DNA of 64,000 bases from the NCBI GenBank assembly GCA_025617745.1, contig CM046864.1, forward strand, positions 31,873,239 through 31,937,238, given 5' to 3'. This document shows, in pieces, positions 11,061 through 21,479 of the stretch (position 1 is the first letter of the stretch; the number at the start of each line of letters is the position of its first letter). Made by a program: the position numbers and the translations under genes. The notes below the pieces were generated by a model. That model had not been told where the DNA came from. It worked only from the letters and a program-made list of their open reading frames with translations, and did no database searches. Origin of the DNA: Heliocidaris erythrogramma. Taxonomy: Eukaryota > Echinodermata > Echinoidea > Camarodonta > Echinometridae.

Positions 11061-12089
11061 AAAGCACAGGTTCAGATTTGTATTAGTACCACAATCGTTC
11101 AACAAAATTTATATTTTTTGATATTACATCTTAATTATATATTCAACTTTTCTTTTGAATCTGGTCAATTTTCACAGAGTCTTAAACTGCAAAGGTATCA
11201 CCCATATCTAAAAAAGGGCCGTGTTGACCAGTTTTTAAATTATCGTCCTAAATCAGTACTACCAGTGTTTTCAAAAATTCTTGAACGTTTATTTCACATA
11301 CGTTTGGTATCATTCTTAGAAAAAAATCAGCATTTTATCTAGTTTTCAATATGGATTCAGAACTGGTCATTCGACCCTACTTCCAGTAACTGACTTTTTA
11401 GATCACATGGGAAATGATCTTGTCCCTCTTGCATAAAAAGTTGCGTTTAATCGCAACTCAAAAAATGAAACCCAACTTGATTTATCAGCCAATGAGGATC
11501 GCGTATTTGTGACCCGCGTTTAAATTTTTGAGTTGCGATTAAACGCAACTTTTTATGCAAGAGGGCCCTTGACAATAAAAAATACTATTGGCTTATATTG
11601 GGATATTTCAAAAGCGTTGATTGTTTCGATCATCAATTACTACTTGCCAAACTTAGATTATATGGAATTAGGGAACTAGTGTTTGAATGGAAAACATTAT
11701 ATTTAAATGATAGAAGACAATTTATGAAATATTATGGTATCCACTCTGATGAATTGCAACTTTCATGTGGAATTCCGCAGGGCTCTATTCTCGGCCCCCT
11801 ATTTTTTCTTATGTATATAAACGACCTTCCTAAAGATGAAACAAATCTTTTAAAGTGACTCAGATTTGACGTCACTTATGTATAACATGAATATAGAAAC
11901 TAATAAGGACTTTAATTGGTTTAACGTTAGTGGCCTACGAGTTAACCTAAATAAAACACATTATATGCATTTTACTACTCAAGATACAAAAATGACAGTT
12001 ATTTATTAAATATAAAAGTTGCAAATATTCCTAACAGTCTTACTCAGATAAAACAAGTACAATCTTTAGGTCTTACTAATGATGAGAAA
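11061..12089 (+). pseudogene. LINE reverse transcriptase core, runs into gap
   Basis: Continuation of the LINE that starts near 9500. Blocks seen: FESGQFSQSLKLQRYHPYLK with LNYRPKSVLPVFSKILERL (RT fingers), FQYGFRTGHST, then after a small insertion DCFDHQLLLAKLRLYGIRE and LSCGIPQGSILGPLFFLMYI. The catalytic F/YADD block should lie about 11860-11930 but is not visible in an intact form. Later, VNLNKTHYMHFTT-like sequence is near 11935-11975. The reading is broken by frameshifts and the rest is hidden by the N gap. Confidence 0.8.
11424..11565. mobile_element. 142-bp MITE inside LINE RT
   Basis: Terminal inverted arms of about 41 bp: ccctcttgcataaaaagttg onward (11424-11464) against its exact inverse ending gcaagaggg (11525-11565). 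It interrupts the LINE RT reading between FLDHMGND and the AFD-like block, so it inserted after the LINE. Target duplication not clear. Confidence 0.85.
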
Positions 12090-12589
12090 NNNNNNNNNNN
12101 NNNNNNNNNNNNNNNNNNNNNNNNNNNNNNNNNNNNNNNNNNNNNNNNNNNNNNNNNNNNNNNNNNNNNNNNNNNNNNNNNNNNNNNNNNNNNNNNNNNN
12201 NNNNNNNNNNNNNNNNNNNNNNNNNNNNNNNNNNNNNNNNNNNNNNNNNNNNNNNNNNNNNNNNNNNNNNNNNNNNNNNNNNNNNNNNNNNNNNNNNNNN
12301 NNNNNNNNNNNNNNNNNNNNNNNNNNNNNNNNNNNNNNNNNNNNNNNNNNNNNNNNNNNNNNNNNNNNNNNNNNNNNNNNNNNNNNNNNNNNNNNNNNNN
12401 NNNNNNNNNNNNNNNNNNNNNNNNNNNNNNNNNNNNNNNNNNNNNNNNNNNNNNNNNNNNNNNNNNNNNNNNNNNNNNNNNNNNNNNNNNNNNNNNNNNN
12501 NNNNNNNNNNNNNNNNNNNNNNNNNNNNNNNNNNNNNNNNNNNNNNNNNNNNNNNNNNNNNNNNNNNNNNNNNNNNNNNNNNNNNNNNN
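12090..12589. other. assembly gap, 500 N
   Basis: Exactly 500 N. A round size usually marks a scaffold gap of unknown true length. Any open frame drawn across it is meaningless. Confidence 0.99.
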
Positions 12590-13014
12590 ATTTAATTATG
12601 TTTTTATTCACTTACAAACATATGAAGAATTTCATTCCAAAAGGGATTAAATCCACTTTTGGCGTTTTTGAATATATCAAGTTTTCACCGCTTTTCCTCG
12701 TTCAATATTTGTCAAGAATATTGCCTTAGACCATCTTAATAATGTTCTAAAAATGTAACAATATATTTTGAGTTTTGAAGATTTGTTATGATTTTGATTT
12801 TTGTGGATTTAATTCCTTTTGGAATGAAACTGTAGCCGGTCGTCTTTTTGGGGTGTTATCATGTTAACTTCAGTATGAAACATATCAATATTGCTAGCAG
12901 AGTGAGAATTCCATTTTTTAAAAAGGTTTTCGACAAAAACAATCAAAACTGGGTAGCTGCACCACACTTGCAAATATATTGATACAAAGTTTAATGGAAC
13001 ACGGTTTAAGTTAA

Positions 13015-13460
13015 AGACCTCAGCCTGACCCAAAACAACCATATATTGACGTAAAGTTTAGTAAACAAAGAATATAATTACCCTGGGAATTCATAAATTT
13101 TCGTCTCCGTTTATCCATAAAAAATAAAAAAGATATTTTTTTTTTTGGTCCGCCCCCTCCCTATTGCGTAACAAGAGAGGAAACTGCAGGGGCCGCTAGA
13201 CGTGTGACGACATGTCATGTATACAGCTCCGAGTGCGTCTACACGATATGTCGTCATCAAATTTTCACCCCCCGCAAAGTAGCGTTCCTCAGAGACGGGG
13301 CCCTCGTCAGAAAAACAACCGGGGCTCAACATTCGGGACCCTGTTACTCATTCCACAGGAAACGGAATCTCATGAAGTTGGTTTCAATTTGTTCAGAAAA
13401 TATATAGCTCCCCGTGGATGAATAAAGTGTATATTTCAAAATTCGGTCAGGCTGAGGTCT
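13015..13460. mobile_element. TTAA-flanked MITE, copy 1
   Basis: The 446-bp element starts AGACCTCAGCCTGACC and ends with the exact inverse GGTCAGGCTGAGGTCT; TTAA lies at both flanks (13011-13014, 13461-13464). Target TTAA is typical of piggyBac and Kolobok type transposases, but no transposase is present and the ends do not begin with the CCY of piggyBac. Copy 2 is at 18328-18787. Short ORFs inside shift between copies and are not coding. Confidence 0.88.
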
Positions 13461-13650
13461 TTAACAAATTTGTAATCACAGAGTGGATTCTGTCCTTTTT
13501 GGAATGCAACAGATTGGCTTCAACTTATTTTTTTTTTAATGCAATATGCAAGTAGCACATTTGATTCCCATGTGCGAGATACGCATGCTAATCCTTAAAA
13601 CTAAGTTTAGGTCAAAACTGGATTTAGCCCTTTTGGAACTAAGCTCTTCA

Positions 13651-13681
13651 TATATATATATTATATATATATATATTTGTA

Positions 13682-13742
<61 letters not shown>

Positions 13743-13769
13743 ACTGATATATATACATATTTTGTACTG

Positions 13770-13809
<40 letters not shown>

Positions 13810-13820
13810 ATATATATATC
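13651..13820. repeat. long (TA)n microsatellite with tgtactga interruptions
   Basis: Several TA runs separated by short tttgtactga spacers. Confidence 0.95.
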
Positions 13821-14032
13821 AACCTATGCAAAAAAAATCTAAATTTTATGTCTGAACACTGATATTTTTTTTTAATTATTGACTTATCATGTTTGAAGTT
13901 GTTTTCACGGAACAGCCTGTAGGGGCCATATAAAAAGTGAAATGTTGCAATGAATTTTTATTGTCAAGAGTGAATTCCTCATTTGTTTGGTGGATGGACT
14001 GTGTTTTGAATTATGTTGAGGTGGTCGGGGTA

Positions 14033-15195
14033 ACCTCGCTAGTCATAAGGACGGCTAGTCATAAGGCCCAGTGGCTCATAAGGACCGCTATTCATAACGT
14101 GTAATTTCCTATACCTGTAGGGTCGCTATTCATAAAGTAAAAAGAAGGACCATCATAATAGGAGAAGAGAGTTGCTATTCATAATCGAAGAAAAGAGTCA
14201 TTACTCATAAAGACCGTTATTCATAATAAGTCATAAGGGTCGCTATACATAATACAGATAGAGGGTCACTATTCATAATACCCAAACCGGGGTCGTTAAT
14301 CATAAGGGTAGCTACTCATAATCGAAGAAGAGGGTCGCTATTCATCATAGGAGAAGAGGGTCGTTATTCATAATCGTAGAAGAGGATCGCTATTCATAAT
14401 CAGAGAAGAGGGTCGCTATTCATAATCGAAGAAAGGGGTCCTTACTCATAAAGACCGCTATTCATAATAAGTCATGAGGGTCGCTCTACATAATACAGAT
14501 AGAGGGTCGCTATCCATAATACCAAAACCAGGGTCGTTAATCATAAAGGTCGCTACTCATAATCAAAAAAGAGGATCGCTATTCATAATAGCATAAGAGG
14601 GTCGTTATTCATGAAGTTCAATATTCATAAGGGTTGTTATTCATAATCGTAGAATTGAGTCGCTATTCATAATCGTAGAAGAGGGTCGCTATTCATAATC
14701 AGAGAAGAGGGTCGCTATTCATAATCGGAGAAGAGGGTCGCTATTCATAACTGGAGAAGAGGGTCACTATACATAATTAGAGTAGAGGGTCGCTATTCAT
14801 AATCAGAAAAGAGGGTCGCTATTCATAACCAGAGAAGAGGTCGCTATTCATAATCAGAGAAGAGGATCGCTATTCATAATTAGAGAAGAGGATCGCTATT
14901 CATAATCAGAGAAGAGGACGCTATTCATAATCAGAGAAAAGGTCGCTAGCCATAAACAGAGAAGAGGTCGCTAGTCATAATCAGAGAAGAGGATCGCTAT
15001 TCATAATCAGAGAAGAGGGTCGCTATTCATAATTAGAGAAGAGGATCTATTCATAATCAGAAAAGAGTCATAATCAGTTGTAATCGCTCATAATCAGAGA
15101 GAATCGAGGAGAAGAGGGTCGCTATTTATAATCGGAGAAGAGAGTAGCTATTCATATTCAGAGAATATGGTCGCTATTCATAATCGAAGAAGAGC
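14033..15195. repeat. minisatellite, about 27-bp unit
   Basis: About forty units built on gggtcgctattcataatcag followed by agaaga. The middle (about 14660-15060) is most regular; the first 500 bp and last 100 bp are more divergent, with units of tcataagg type. No open frame of note crosses it. Edge divergence with a homogeneous centre is what unequal exchange or slippage produces. Confidence 0.95.
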
Positions 15196-15299
15196 TTATG
15201 GTTAGGATTATTTTTAAAATATTGCAATATGATTTTCATTGTTCAATGAAACACTCAAATATGAAAGAATTAAATTAGCAAACAAAATGATTATATTGG

Positions 15300-16310
15300 A
15301 TGGGAGACACCCCTGCGGCTGTGTCGAAGAAATAATAATGAGAGGGGCGATGAAACAAATGCACCCCGGCTTACCCAGGCGGGCAAAGGGGGTCATGCCC
15401 CCCCCCCCCCCCAATTCAGCCCCTTAAAAAAGGCGACATCGAAAAAGCAGAGGAAGTGAGAGAAAAAAGCCTAAAAAGGCGCTAGGAAATTTGCTTAAAC
15501 GTCAAAGTTTTCGCGCTTTTGAGCGGGAAGGGGCAGTAACCCCCCCCCCCCCCTCCCTGCACCCACCCCTGATACACACAGTGCAGTATTGCGTCCAATA
15601 ATTGAAAAACAGTCCGGGTGTCGAACTAACTTTCCGCCTAAAAGAAGGTGCTACATGTACGAGCCGCTATCTTATTCTCAAATTTGCTATACATCGTCAG
15701 AGCTTTCGCGCTTCGCGTGGGAAGGGGAAAACCAGTCTGGGCGTCGAACTATACAACTTTCCACCTAAAAAAATTGTTTGCTACGAGCTTACCCGCTTTG
15801 CGCGGGAAGCGGGACACCCCCCCCCCCCCCCATTCCCTGTACCCACCCCTATTACATACAGTGCAGTATTGTGTCAAAATAACTGACAAGCAGTCTCGAC
15901 GTCGAACTAACTTTCCATCTACAATAGGTGCTACGAGGCATTATCTTTATCTCAAATTTGCTATAAAACGTCAGAGCTTTCGTGCTTCGCGCTGGAGCCC
16001 CTCCCTGCGCCTACCCCCTGGGGAGCACGCAGAGCGTGCTCATCACCAAATTCGCACGCTTTGCGTGCTCACAAGCGGCCCCTAAAATGAAATTCTGTCT
16101 ACGCGGTTGGATCCTCCACGTCTGCCCCGCCCCCCTATTGAAAAATCTTAGCAACGCCCCTGTTCCCCACCCCACCCAATCAGTCCGACCGTCTTGCGCC
16201 ATTCAACCCACCTTGCCTTGGTACAAGCACACATTACTGATTATTTTCGTCAAAGTAATTCATAAATTGCATAGCCTGTGTGCGGGTGGGGGGGGGGGGG
16301 GGTTGCTGTA
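15300..16310. repeat. degenerate tandem dispersed repeat with C-runs
   Basis: Units share cagtgcagtattg, cgtcgaactaactttcc, gctttcgcgcttcgcg and a poly-C tract followed by tccctg and acccacccct. The block near 15570 recurs near 15853, a period of about 283 bp, with a third weaker unit to about 16080. Poly-C or poly-G runs lie at 15398, 15540, 15817 and 16287. Frames here are low-complexity artefacts. No gene seen. Confidence 0.7.
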
Positions 16311-16360
16311 GTAGGTGTTGCCATCAGGTGCTGTTCTATCATGTCCATAATCCGGAGAAA

Positions 16361-16560
16361 GGGCGAGATAGCTTAGTGGTCGAGCAGTGGCTTTGTAATT
16401 GAAGGACCCGGGTTCGAAACCAGGATGTCCTTTGGTAAGGCATTAACCCGTTAAGCCGTTGGTCCAATGGTTGTTTACATACAAGCAGTATGCTTTATAG
16501 TATACCATTGGCACTGATGGAATAATGTCAGGTTGGTGCTGAAGTTTAAAGAAAAGTTAT
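16361..16560 (+). mobile_element. tRNA-derived SINE
   Basis: Head carries an A-box-like tagcttagtggtcgag (16369-16384) and a B box gggttcgaaacc (16410-16421), the internal RNA polymerase III promoter of tRNAs, with correct spacing of about 40 bp. It is followed by a non-tRNA body. The acceptor stem is not conserved, so it is a SINE and not a tRNA gene. The 3' end is uncertain. Confidence 0.7.
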
Positions 16561-16579
16561 ACATTAATTAATTGGAGTC

Positions 16580-16625
16580 AAAAGGGGCCTCAGCTTTCGA
16601 TCCTAGCAGAATCTTCGTCAGAGGA
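16580..16625 (-). ncRNA. hammerhead-like core, PLE 2 terminus
   Basis: Minus strand has CTGACGA (16615-16621), a stem GATTC/GGATC with loop TGCTA, then GAAA (16595-16598). One unpaired A precedes the stem. Same arrangement as the copy near 54.4 kb. Confidence 0.45.
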
Positions 16626-17348
16626 AAAATTACAAACATAAAAAGCAAGACAAGCATATAATTTTTATAGACTACAGACACAAAACAGTATACATGTAAC
16701 AAGAACTGTAAGGGAGGGGCTGGGGACACAAAACAATGGAAGCAAAAGGGGAGTGTGAGGAGTCAAAAGCAAGGAGTCAAGTAGGCGTGGAGTGGGGTTA
16801 AAGCAAACACAAAGGCGTGGAGATGCAAGGAGAGTAATGAGCCCAAAGCTCAAGTTTGGGTAACCTATGGAAGCTAAGGGTAAATTGGGAGGCAACATCA
16901 AACAGGATAAGGAACAATGCAAAGACAAGGGGTAAGAGAAAGGAATAAGTACTGTACAAGTCCAGTACAGTGGAGTGGTAGGGCAGAAAATAAAGAGGGA
17001 GTCGAGTTGTCAGACACCGTGTGCATAATATATGGCATATAGAGTAAAGTGTAGTGAAAAAATATATATTTGCTATCTACTGTATACAAGACTATAAGAT
17101 GTAAGGCATACTATATACTGAAAAATACATACATGTGCATATAAAGTCTGTAATATATGTGTCTAAACCCAACGAGGAGGTAAAATGCAAATAAAATATA
17201 TGTATATGCATGAGAGGTGTAAGGGTGCATACAGTGAGAAATATGTAATAAAAATTGGGCACGGGGCCTGCATGGGAGATGGGAGGAGTAAAATAAACTA
17301 AGTGGGAGTGGAAAGTATAATGTAAGGAAAGGGGAGTAAAAAGATGTA

Positions 17349-17750
17349 TTAATCATTTCCCTCCTGGATGTTGAGGCCATGAGGTTGGATGGTGCGAAGT
17401 CGTCTCATCCAGCACTTCTCCCTGCTGGTTCGGACTGTGTCGGGACGGGTACCTAAAGATTCAATGCCCTGTAGAATCATATCGGTGATGGAATGGTTAG
17501 GAAGGTTAAAATGGTGGCCCACTGGAGTGTCAAGCTTGACTGTGTTGACAGTGGATCTATGCCCATAGAAGCGTCTCTTGAGTGTGGTCTTGGTTTCCCC
17601 TACGTACTGGGTCCTGCAGACTCTGCAAGTGATGAGATATACAACATTAGTGGTGGTGCAAGTGATATTGCCCTTGGTTTGGTGAGGGAGGTTGGTAGAG
17701 TTGCTGGTGAAAGTGTCGCCCTCGTGGATGTTTATAGCACATACATGCAC
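17349..17750 (-). pseudogene. PLE GIY-YIG endonuclease domain fragment
   Basis: 133 residues on the minus strand with INIHEGDTFTS, VVYLITCRVCRTQYVGETKT (the GIY-YIG-type strand pair, here VYLI/QYVGET) and RRFYGHRSTV, followed by VGHHFNLPNH, typical of the nuclease that ends PLE proteins. It is cut off from its RT part by the insertion at 17751-18915, so it cannot be expressed as the normal fusion. Domain call firm; activity unlikely. Confidence 0.85.
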
Positions 17751-17821
17751 ATCAATCAGCGGAACCTGGTTCGAGGCTCGCCACGGTCACATTTTTTTTA
17801 AATGAATGTTTTGCAGTTTAA

Positions 17822-18040
17822 GGAGCCGGTCCAGCTCCCGTGAAAGTGCTGAAATAGCACGCTGCGTGCATTACAATAGCACTCTGAGTGCAGTCCCTAT
17901 GCATGCCCTCGAAGTGCTATATGCAGCACTTCAGTTTTTAACAGTGTACACTGTAAAAACTAAAGTGCTACTTTTAGGGGCATGTATAGTGACTGCACCT
18001 GAAATGCTGTTTATAGCACTTGTAGTGTGCTAATTTACCA
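17822..18040. repeat. palindromic repeat (foldback)
   Basis: The left half (gtgctgaaatagcac, tgcagtccctatgcatgccc, agcacttcagttttt) is mirrored by the right half (aaaaactaaagtgct, gggcatgtatagtgactgca, gtttatagcact) around acagtgtacactgt. A second, truncated copy starts at 18792. Confidence 0.75.
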
Positions 18041-18046
18041 ACAACA

Positions 18047-18125
18047 AAAAAATGTGACCGTGGCGAGCCTCGAACCAGGTTCCGCTGATTGAGAGGCGCT
18101 GACGTTACCGATGGACTAACGAATG
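18047..18125 (-). mobile_element. tRNA-like SINE head
   Basis: Minus strand has A-box-like ttagtccatcggtaacg and B-box-like tggttcgaggct about 40 bp on. Near-identical B-box arm lies in opposite orientation at 17751-17800. Confidence 0.6.
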
Positions 18126-18229
18126 CTTCTTGCAATCCAGTTTAGTCATGGGAGTCAAGTAGATAACATGAACTATGTGGTGTCGTAAATTCACTATGTA
18201 ACAATATGATCTGCTCTAAATCGTACGAT

Positions 18230-18302
18230 GTGAGTTAGTCTAGCGGTAATGCCAGCAATTCTCGATCAGCGGACCCTGGTTCGAGGCTCGCCGAAATCAT
18301 TT
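18230..18302 (+). mobile_element. tRNA-like SINE head
   Basis: A-box-like tagtctagcggtaatgcc (18237 onward) and B box ggttcgaggct (18278-18288), followed by ctcgccg and a T run. Confidence 0.65.
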
Positions 18303-18327
18303 TTTTAATGAATGTTTAGCAGTTTAA

Positions 18328-18787
18328 AGACCTCAGCCTGACCCAAAACAACCATAATTATATTGACGTAAAGCTTAGTAAACAAAGAATATAATTACCC
18401 TGGGTATTCATAAATTTTCGTCTCCGTTATCCATAAAAAATAAAAAAGACAATTTTTTTTGGTCCGCCCCCTCCCTATTCGGTAACAACAGAGGAAACTG
18501 CAGGGGGTCGCTAGACGTGTGACGACATGTCATGTATACAGCTCCGAGTACGTCTACACGATATGTCGTCATCAAATTTTCACCCCCCCCCCCCCCCCCC
18601 GCAAAGTAGCGTTCCTCAGAGACGGGGCCCTCGTCAGAAAAACCACCGGGGCTCAACATTCGGGACGCTGTTACTCATTCCACAGGAAACGGAATCTCAT
18701 GAAGTTGGTTTCAATTTGTTCAGAAAATATATAGCTCCCCGTGGATGAATAAAGGGTATATTTCAAAATTCGGTCAGGCTGAGGTCT
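18328..18787. mobile_element. TTAA-flanked MITE, copy 2
   Basis: 460 bp, same ends as copy 1 (AGACCTCAGCCTGACC and inverse) and TTAA at 18324-18327 and 18788-18791. Nearly identical to copy 1 except for a longer poly-C run. The sequence around the insertion (gcagtttaaggagccggtcc) exists uninterrupted at 17813-17832, so the pre-insertion site is preserved in the neighbouring copy of the host repeat. Confidence 0.9.
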
Positions 18788-18955
18788 TTAAGGAGCCGGT
18801 CCAGCTCCCGTGAAAGTGCTGAAATAGCACCCTGTGTGCATTCAATAGCACTCTGAGTGCAGTCCCTATGCATGCCCTCAAAAAGTGCTAAATACAGCAC
18901 TTAAGTTTTTAGAGAGTACGGTGCATTTGTTGGCTGTACATTTGAAGGTGCCGTG

Positions 18956-19342
18956 TTAAATGTGAGAAGAATGGCCAGTGAGAGGGGGGACTTCAGCACG
19001 AACGATGAGATCCTTGAGGTTGCGGGGGCGTCGGTAAGACAGGATTGGGGTACTGGGAACAGCCTGTAGGAGACGATCAGAAGTGTTGAGAATACGGTGG
19101 TTGTCATGAAGGATATTGCGGAGAGGAGGGAGATTGGGGTGGAAGGTGGTCACGAGAGGTATTCTGTCAGTGGTATCCTGGCTGCCAGTTTTGAGAACTT
19201 CAGATCTGGGGAGGGAAAGAACTTTGTTGATGGCTTGTTGGGCTGTCCTGGCGCTATGGCCCCTGGCTACGAGATGTCTCTTCAAGTTCCTGGCATGGAA
19301 GGAAAAGTCGGAATCCTTATTATGTTTAAGTTTTCTGTGCAT
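18956..19342 (-). pseudogene. PLE linker region (between RT and GIY-YIG)
   Basis: 128 residues on the minus strand: FHARNLKRHLVARGHSARTA, RIPLVTTFHPNLPPL, RLLQAVPSTPILSYRRPRNL, KDLIVRAEVP. This order is the conserved stretch joining RT and endonuclease in PLEs. Next to it another frame gives GTFKCTANKCTV, the first cysteine motif of the nuclease lead-in. Then the composite insertion begins. Upstream RT sequence is absent beyond 19345. Confidence 0.85.
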
Positions 19343-19349
19343 CTATGAA

Positions 19350-20880
19350 CAAGTTTTATCATTGGAAGTTTTCCCATAAAATAGATAGAAGACTATGGAC
19401 AATAAACCGCCTGAACTTGAGACCACTTAGCCCTCTTTAGTGATTTTTCTCTTTTTCTCCCCCTACAATTCATTAGACGTCTGTCTCTCGCAGTATCGAA
19501 AGTTCAAACCTGGTTAGAGGGACTTATTTCGTCAGACTTAGTGGCACAGAAAGGAATCAAATTGTGGTCTTGTCTAAATGCAATTCGCTATCACGAATTA
19601 AACAAGTTCCTACGGTTTTTTTTCGGGGGGGGGGTGGAAAACGCGGATTCGCCCCCTCCCTCACGCACTCTACAATTTTGCAACTCGTTACAAATCTACC
19701 ACCCAATCGAGTCTTAAAGGAAATCAGCATTGTGGTTGGTCGATTAAAAAAAAAAAGTATGGTGTGTACAGTCATGTTAAGATGGGTGTGTGAAAGCAAC
19801 CTAGAACACAATGTTCGGAAATATATCCCTTTTCACCATAGGGTTTATTTATGAATACGAGCATAAATGACTTTTGAAACATTTATTCCATCAAAGACGC
19901 CATCATAATCACGGGGATTAATTAGATCTTCACACTTTTAACACACTTAAGATTATCATGAGCCAAAAAAATTTGACACGCTCATTTCATTGGCATTTGG
20001 GGCAGGGGGCACTGTGCCCCCTATTTTGGGAAGAAAAAAAATGGTTACAAGTTCTGGCAAATTTCTCGGAATTAATGCTTTTTTGTATGTTTTACTTTCT
20101 GTGTATTATTTCAGTAACTATTATTACAGAGGAACCAAAAGACATATTTTTGGTACTGTAATGATCTTGGACAGCTCCAACGCGCATACAGCAGTTTTAA
20201 TTGATTATATGCGCTATACATGTGACAGTTATTGTTTTGGGGACCATAGATTATGTTTGAATTTTACTCGAAGACCGTTGTACTTTGTTATTTTATGTTC
20301 GCCTTTTCAGTAGGAAACAACGCAAGATATTAGATTTATTATTCATGAAAATTCACAGGCCTAATTAAATACTCACCAAACCCTTGGTTATAACTACATA
20401 ATTTCCAGAAGATCTTATTTTGGGAGATAAACCTCATACCCTTCCCAGTTGGTTTAAATATAGAATATATCATATAACTTCACAGAACGTTGCCTTTGAA
20501 TAAAAAATCACAGATGGAAAAATTCAAACAATACAATGCACCATCAAACACCGAGTTTAAACACCCAACTTTTAAAACAAAAATGTAATACCATGGGAAC
20601 CCCCCCCCCCCCCCCCGTGCTCAAGGGTATAGTCACATTCAACTGCAATCATATCATTTTTTACGTGCTGTGGTGAAATTTAACATTATAATGCACCAAA
20701 ATCTTTCTATTTATAAACAGATTTCCCAAAAGTTCTTACCGTGGGAGGTTAGATACCCCCTCCTCCTGATACTCATTATATCCTTACTGATTGTTGGTCA
20801 CCCCCCCCCCCCCCCCCCACGTCCTCCCTTGGCCGAAATCAGTTTACATGCCATCAAGTATCTGGGAGTTGTACCTGTTT
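19350..20880. other. intergenic interval without recognisable gene
   Basis: Contains G or C runs at about 19625, 20599 and 20801 and the phrase ggggcactgtgccccct (about 20002), seen in dispersed repeats of such genomes. Open frames are short and AT-driven. Nothing else supported. Confidence 0.5.
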
Positions 20881-20883
20881 GAG

Positions 20884-21478
20884 GGGGGGGGGGGGGGTAG
20901 TTGACCTACATGCCATGGATGAGAGTATGTTGGTTGTTATCCGATTGAATATTTCCCTAAGTCGTTATTGTCCGGGGGTAGTTATCTGGGTGGTAGTTAC
21001 CTTAGGTGGTAGTTGCCAAGGAGATGTCCTACAGGGTGGTTGTCCTAGGGGGTAGTTGTCCTAGGGGGTAGTTGTCTGGGGGTAGTTGTCCTAGGGGGTA
21101 GTTTTCTAGGGGGTAGTTGTCCAGGGGGTAGTTGTCTGGGGGGTAGTTGCCCAGGGGTAGTTGTCTGGGGGTAGTTGTCCAGAGGGTAGTTGTCTGGGGG
21201 TAGTTGTCTGGGGGTAGTTGTCCTAGGGGGTAGTTGTCCAGAGGGTAGTTGTCCGGGGGGTAGTTGTCGGGGGGTAGTTGTCCTGGGGGTAGTTGTCCTA
21301 GGGGGTAGTTGTCCTAGGGGTAGTTGTCTGGGGGTAGTTGTCCTAGGGGGTAGTTAGTTGGGGGGGGGGGAATCATCCTAGAGGGTAATAGTCCCGGGGG
21401 GTAGTCGTCCTAGAGGGTGGTTGCCCTAGGGGTGGTTATTCGGAGGGTGGTTTTCCAGGGGGTAGGTGTCCGGATAGG
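20884..21478. repeat. G-rich minisatellite, about 16-18-bp unit
   Basis: Some thirty units of the type gggggtagttgtccta, with variants tctggg and ccaggg. Every unit brings a run of 3-6 G on the plus strand, so G-quadruplex formation is plausible. No coding frame. Confidence 0.95.
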
Positions 21479-21479
21479 G

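Larger units (their letters stand above)
17751..18915. mobile_element. composite nest: tRNA-like arms, palindromic repeat, TTAA MITE
   Basis: Parts in order: a tRNA-like B-box arm (17751-17800) whose inverse is at 18046-18092; between them a palindromic segment (about 17822-18040) rich in agtgct/agcact; a further tRNA-like SINE head (18230-18300); the TTAA MITE (18328-18787); and a second partial copy of the palindromic segment (18788-18910). The whole lies between two consecutive PLE protein segments, so it entered after the PLE. Confidence 0.75.
16565..19345 (-). mobile_element. second Penelope-like element, truncated and interrupted
   Basis: Minus strand, from high to low coordinates: the post-RT linker of a PLE (18956-19342), a composite insertion (17751-18915), the GIY-YIG domain (17349-17750), an about 700-bp 3' region, and a terminal segment with a hammerhead-like core (16580-16625). 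The RT domain is missing. The terminal 250 bp recur in inverse orientation at about 54168-54440. Confidence 0.8.

Noticed and set aside
12066-12729. Open reading frames of 181 and 216 codons
   Set aside because: They consist almost wholly of N from the scaffold gap.
13204-13421. Overlapping frames in both TTAA MITE copies
   Set aside because: The frames occur in two overlapping registers, are changed by the poly-C run between copies and match nothing.
14033-15195. Regular repeats that could suggest a CRISPR array
   Set aside because: Units are contiguous without unique spacers, and the sequence is eukaryotic; it is a minisatellite.
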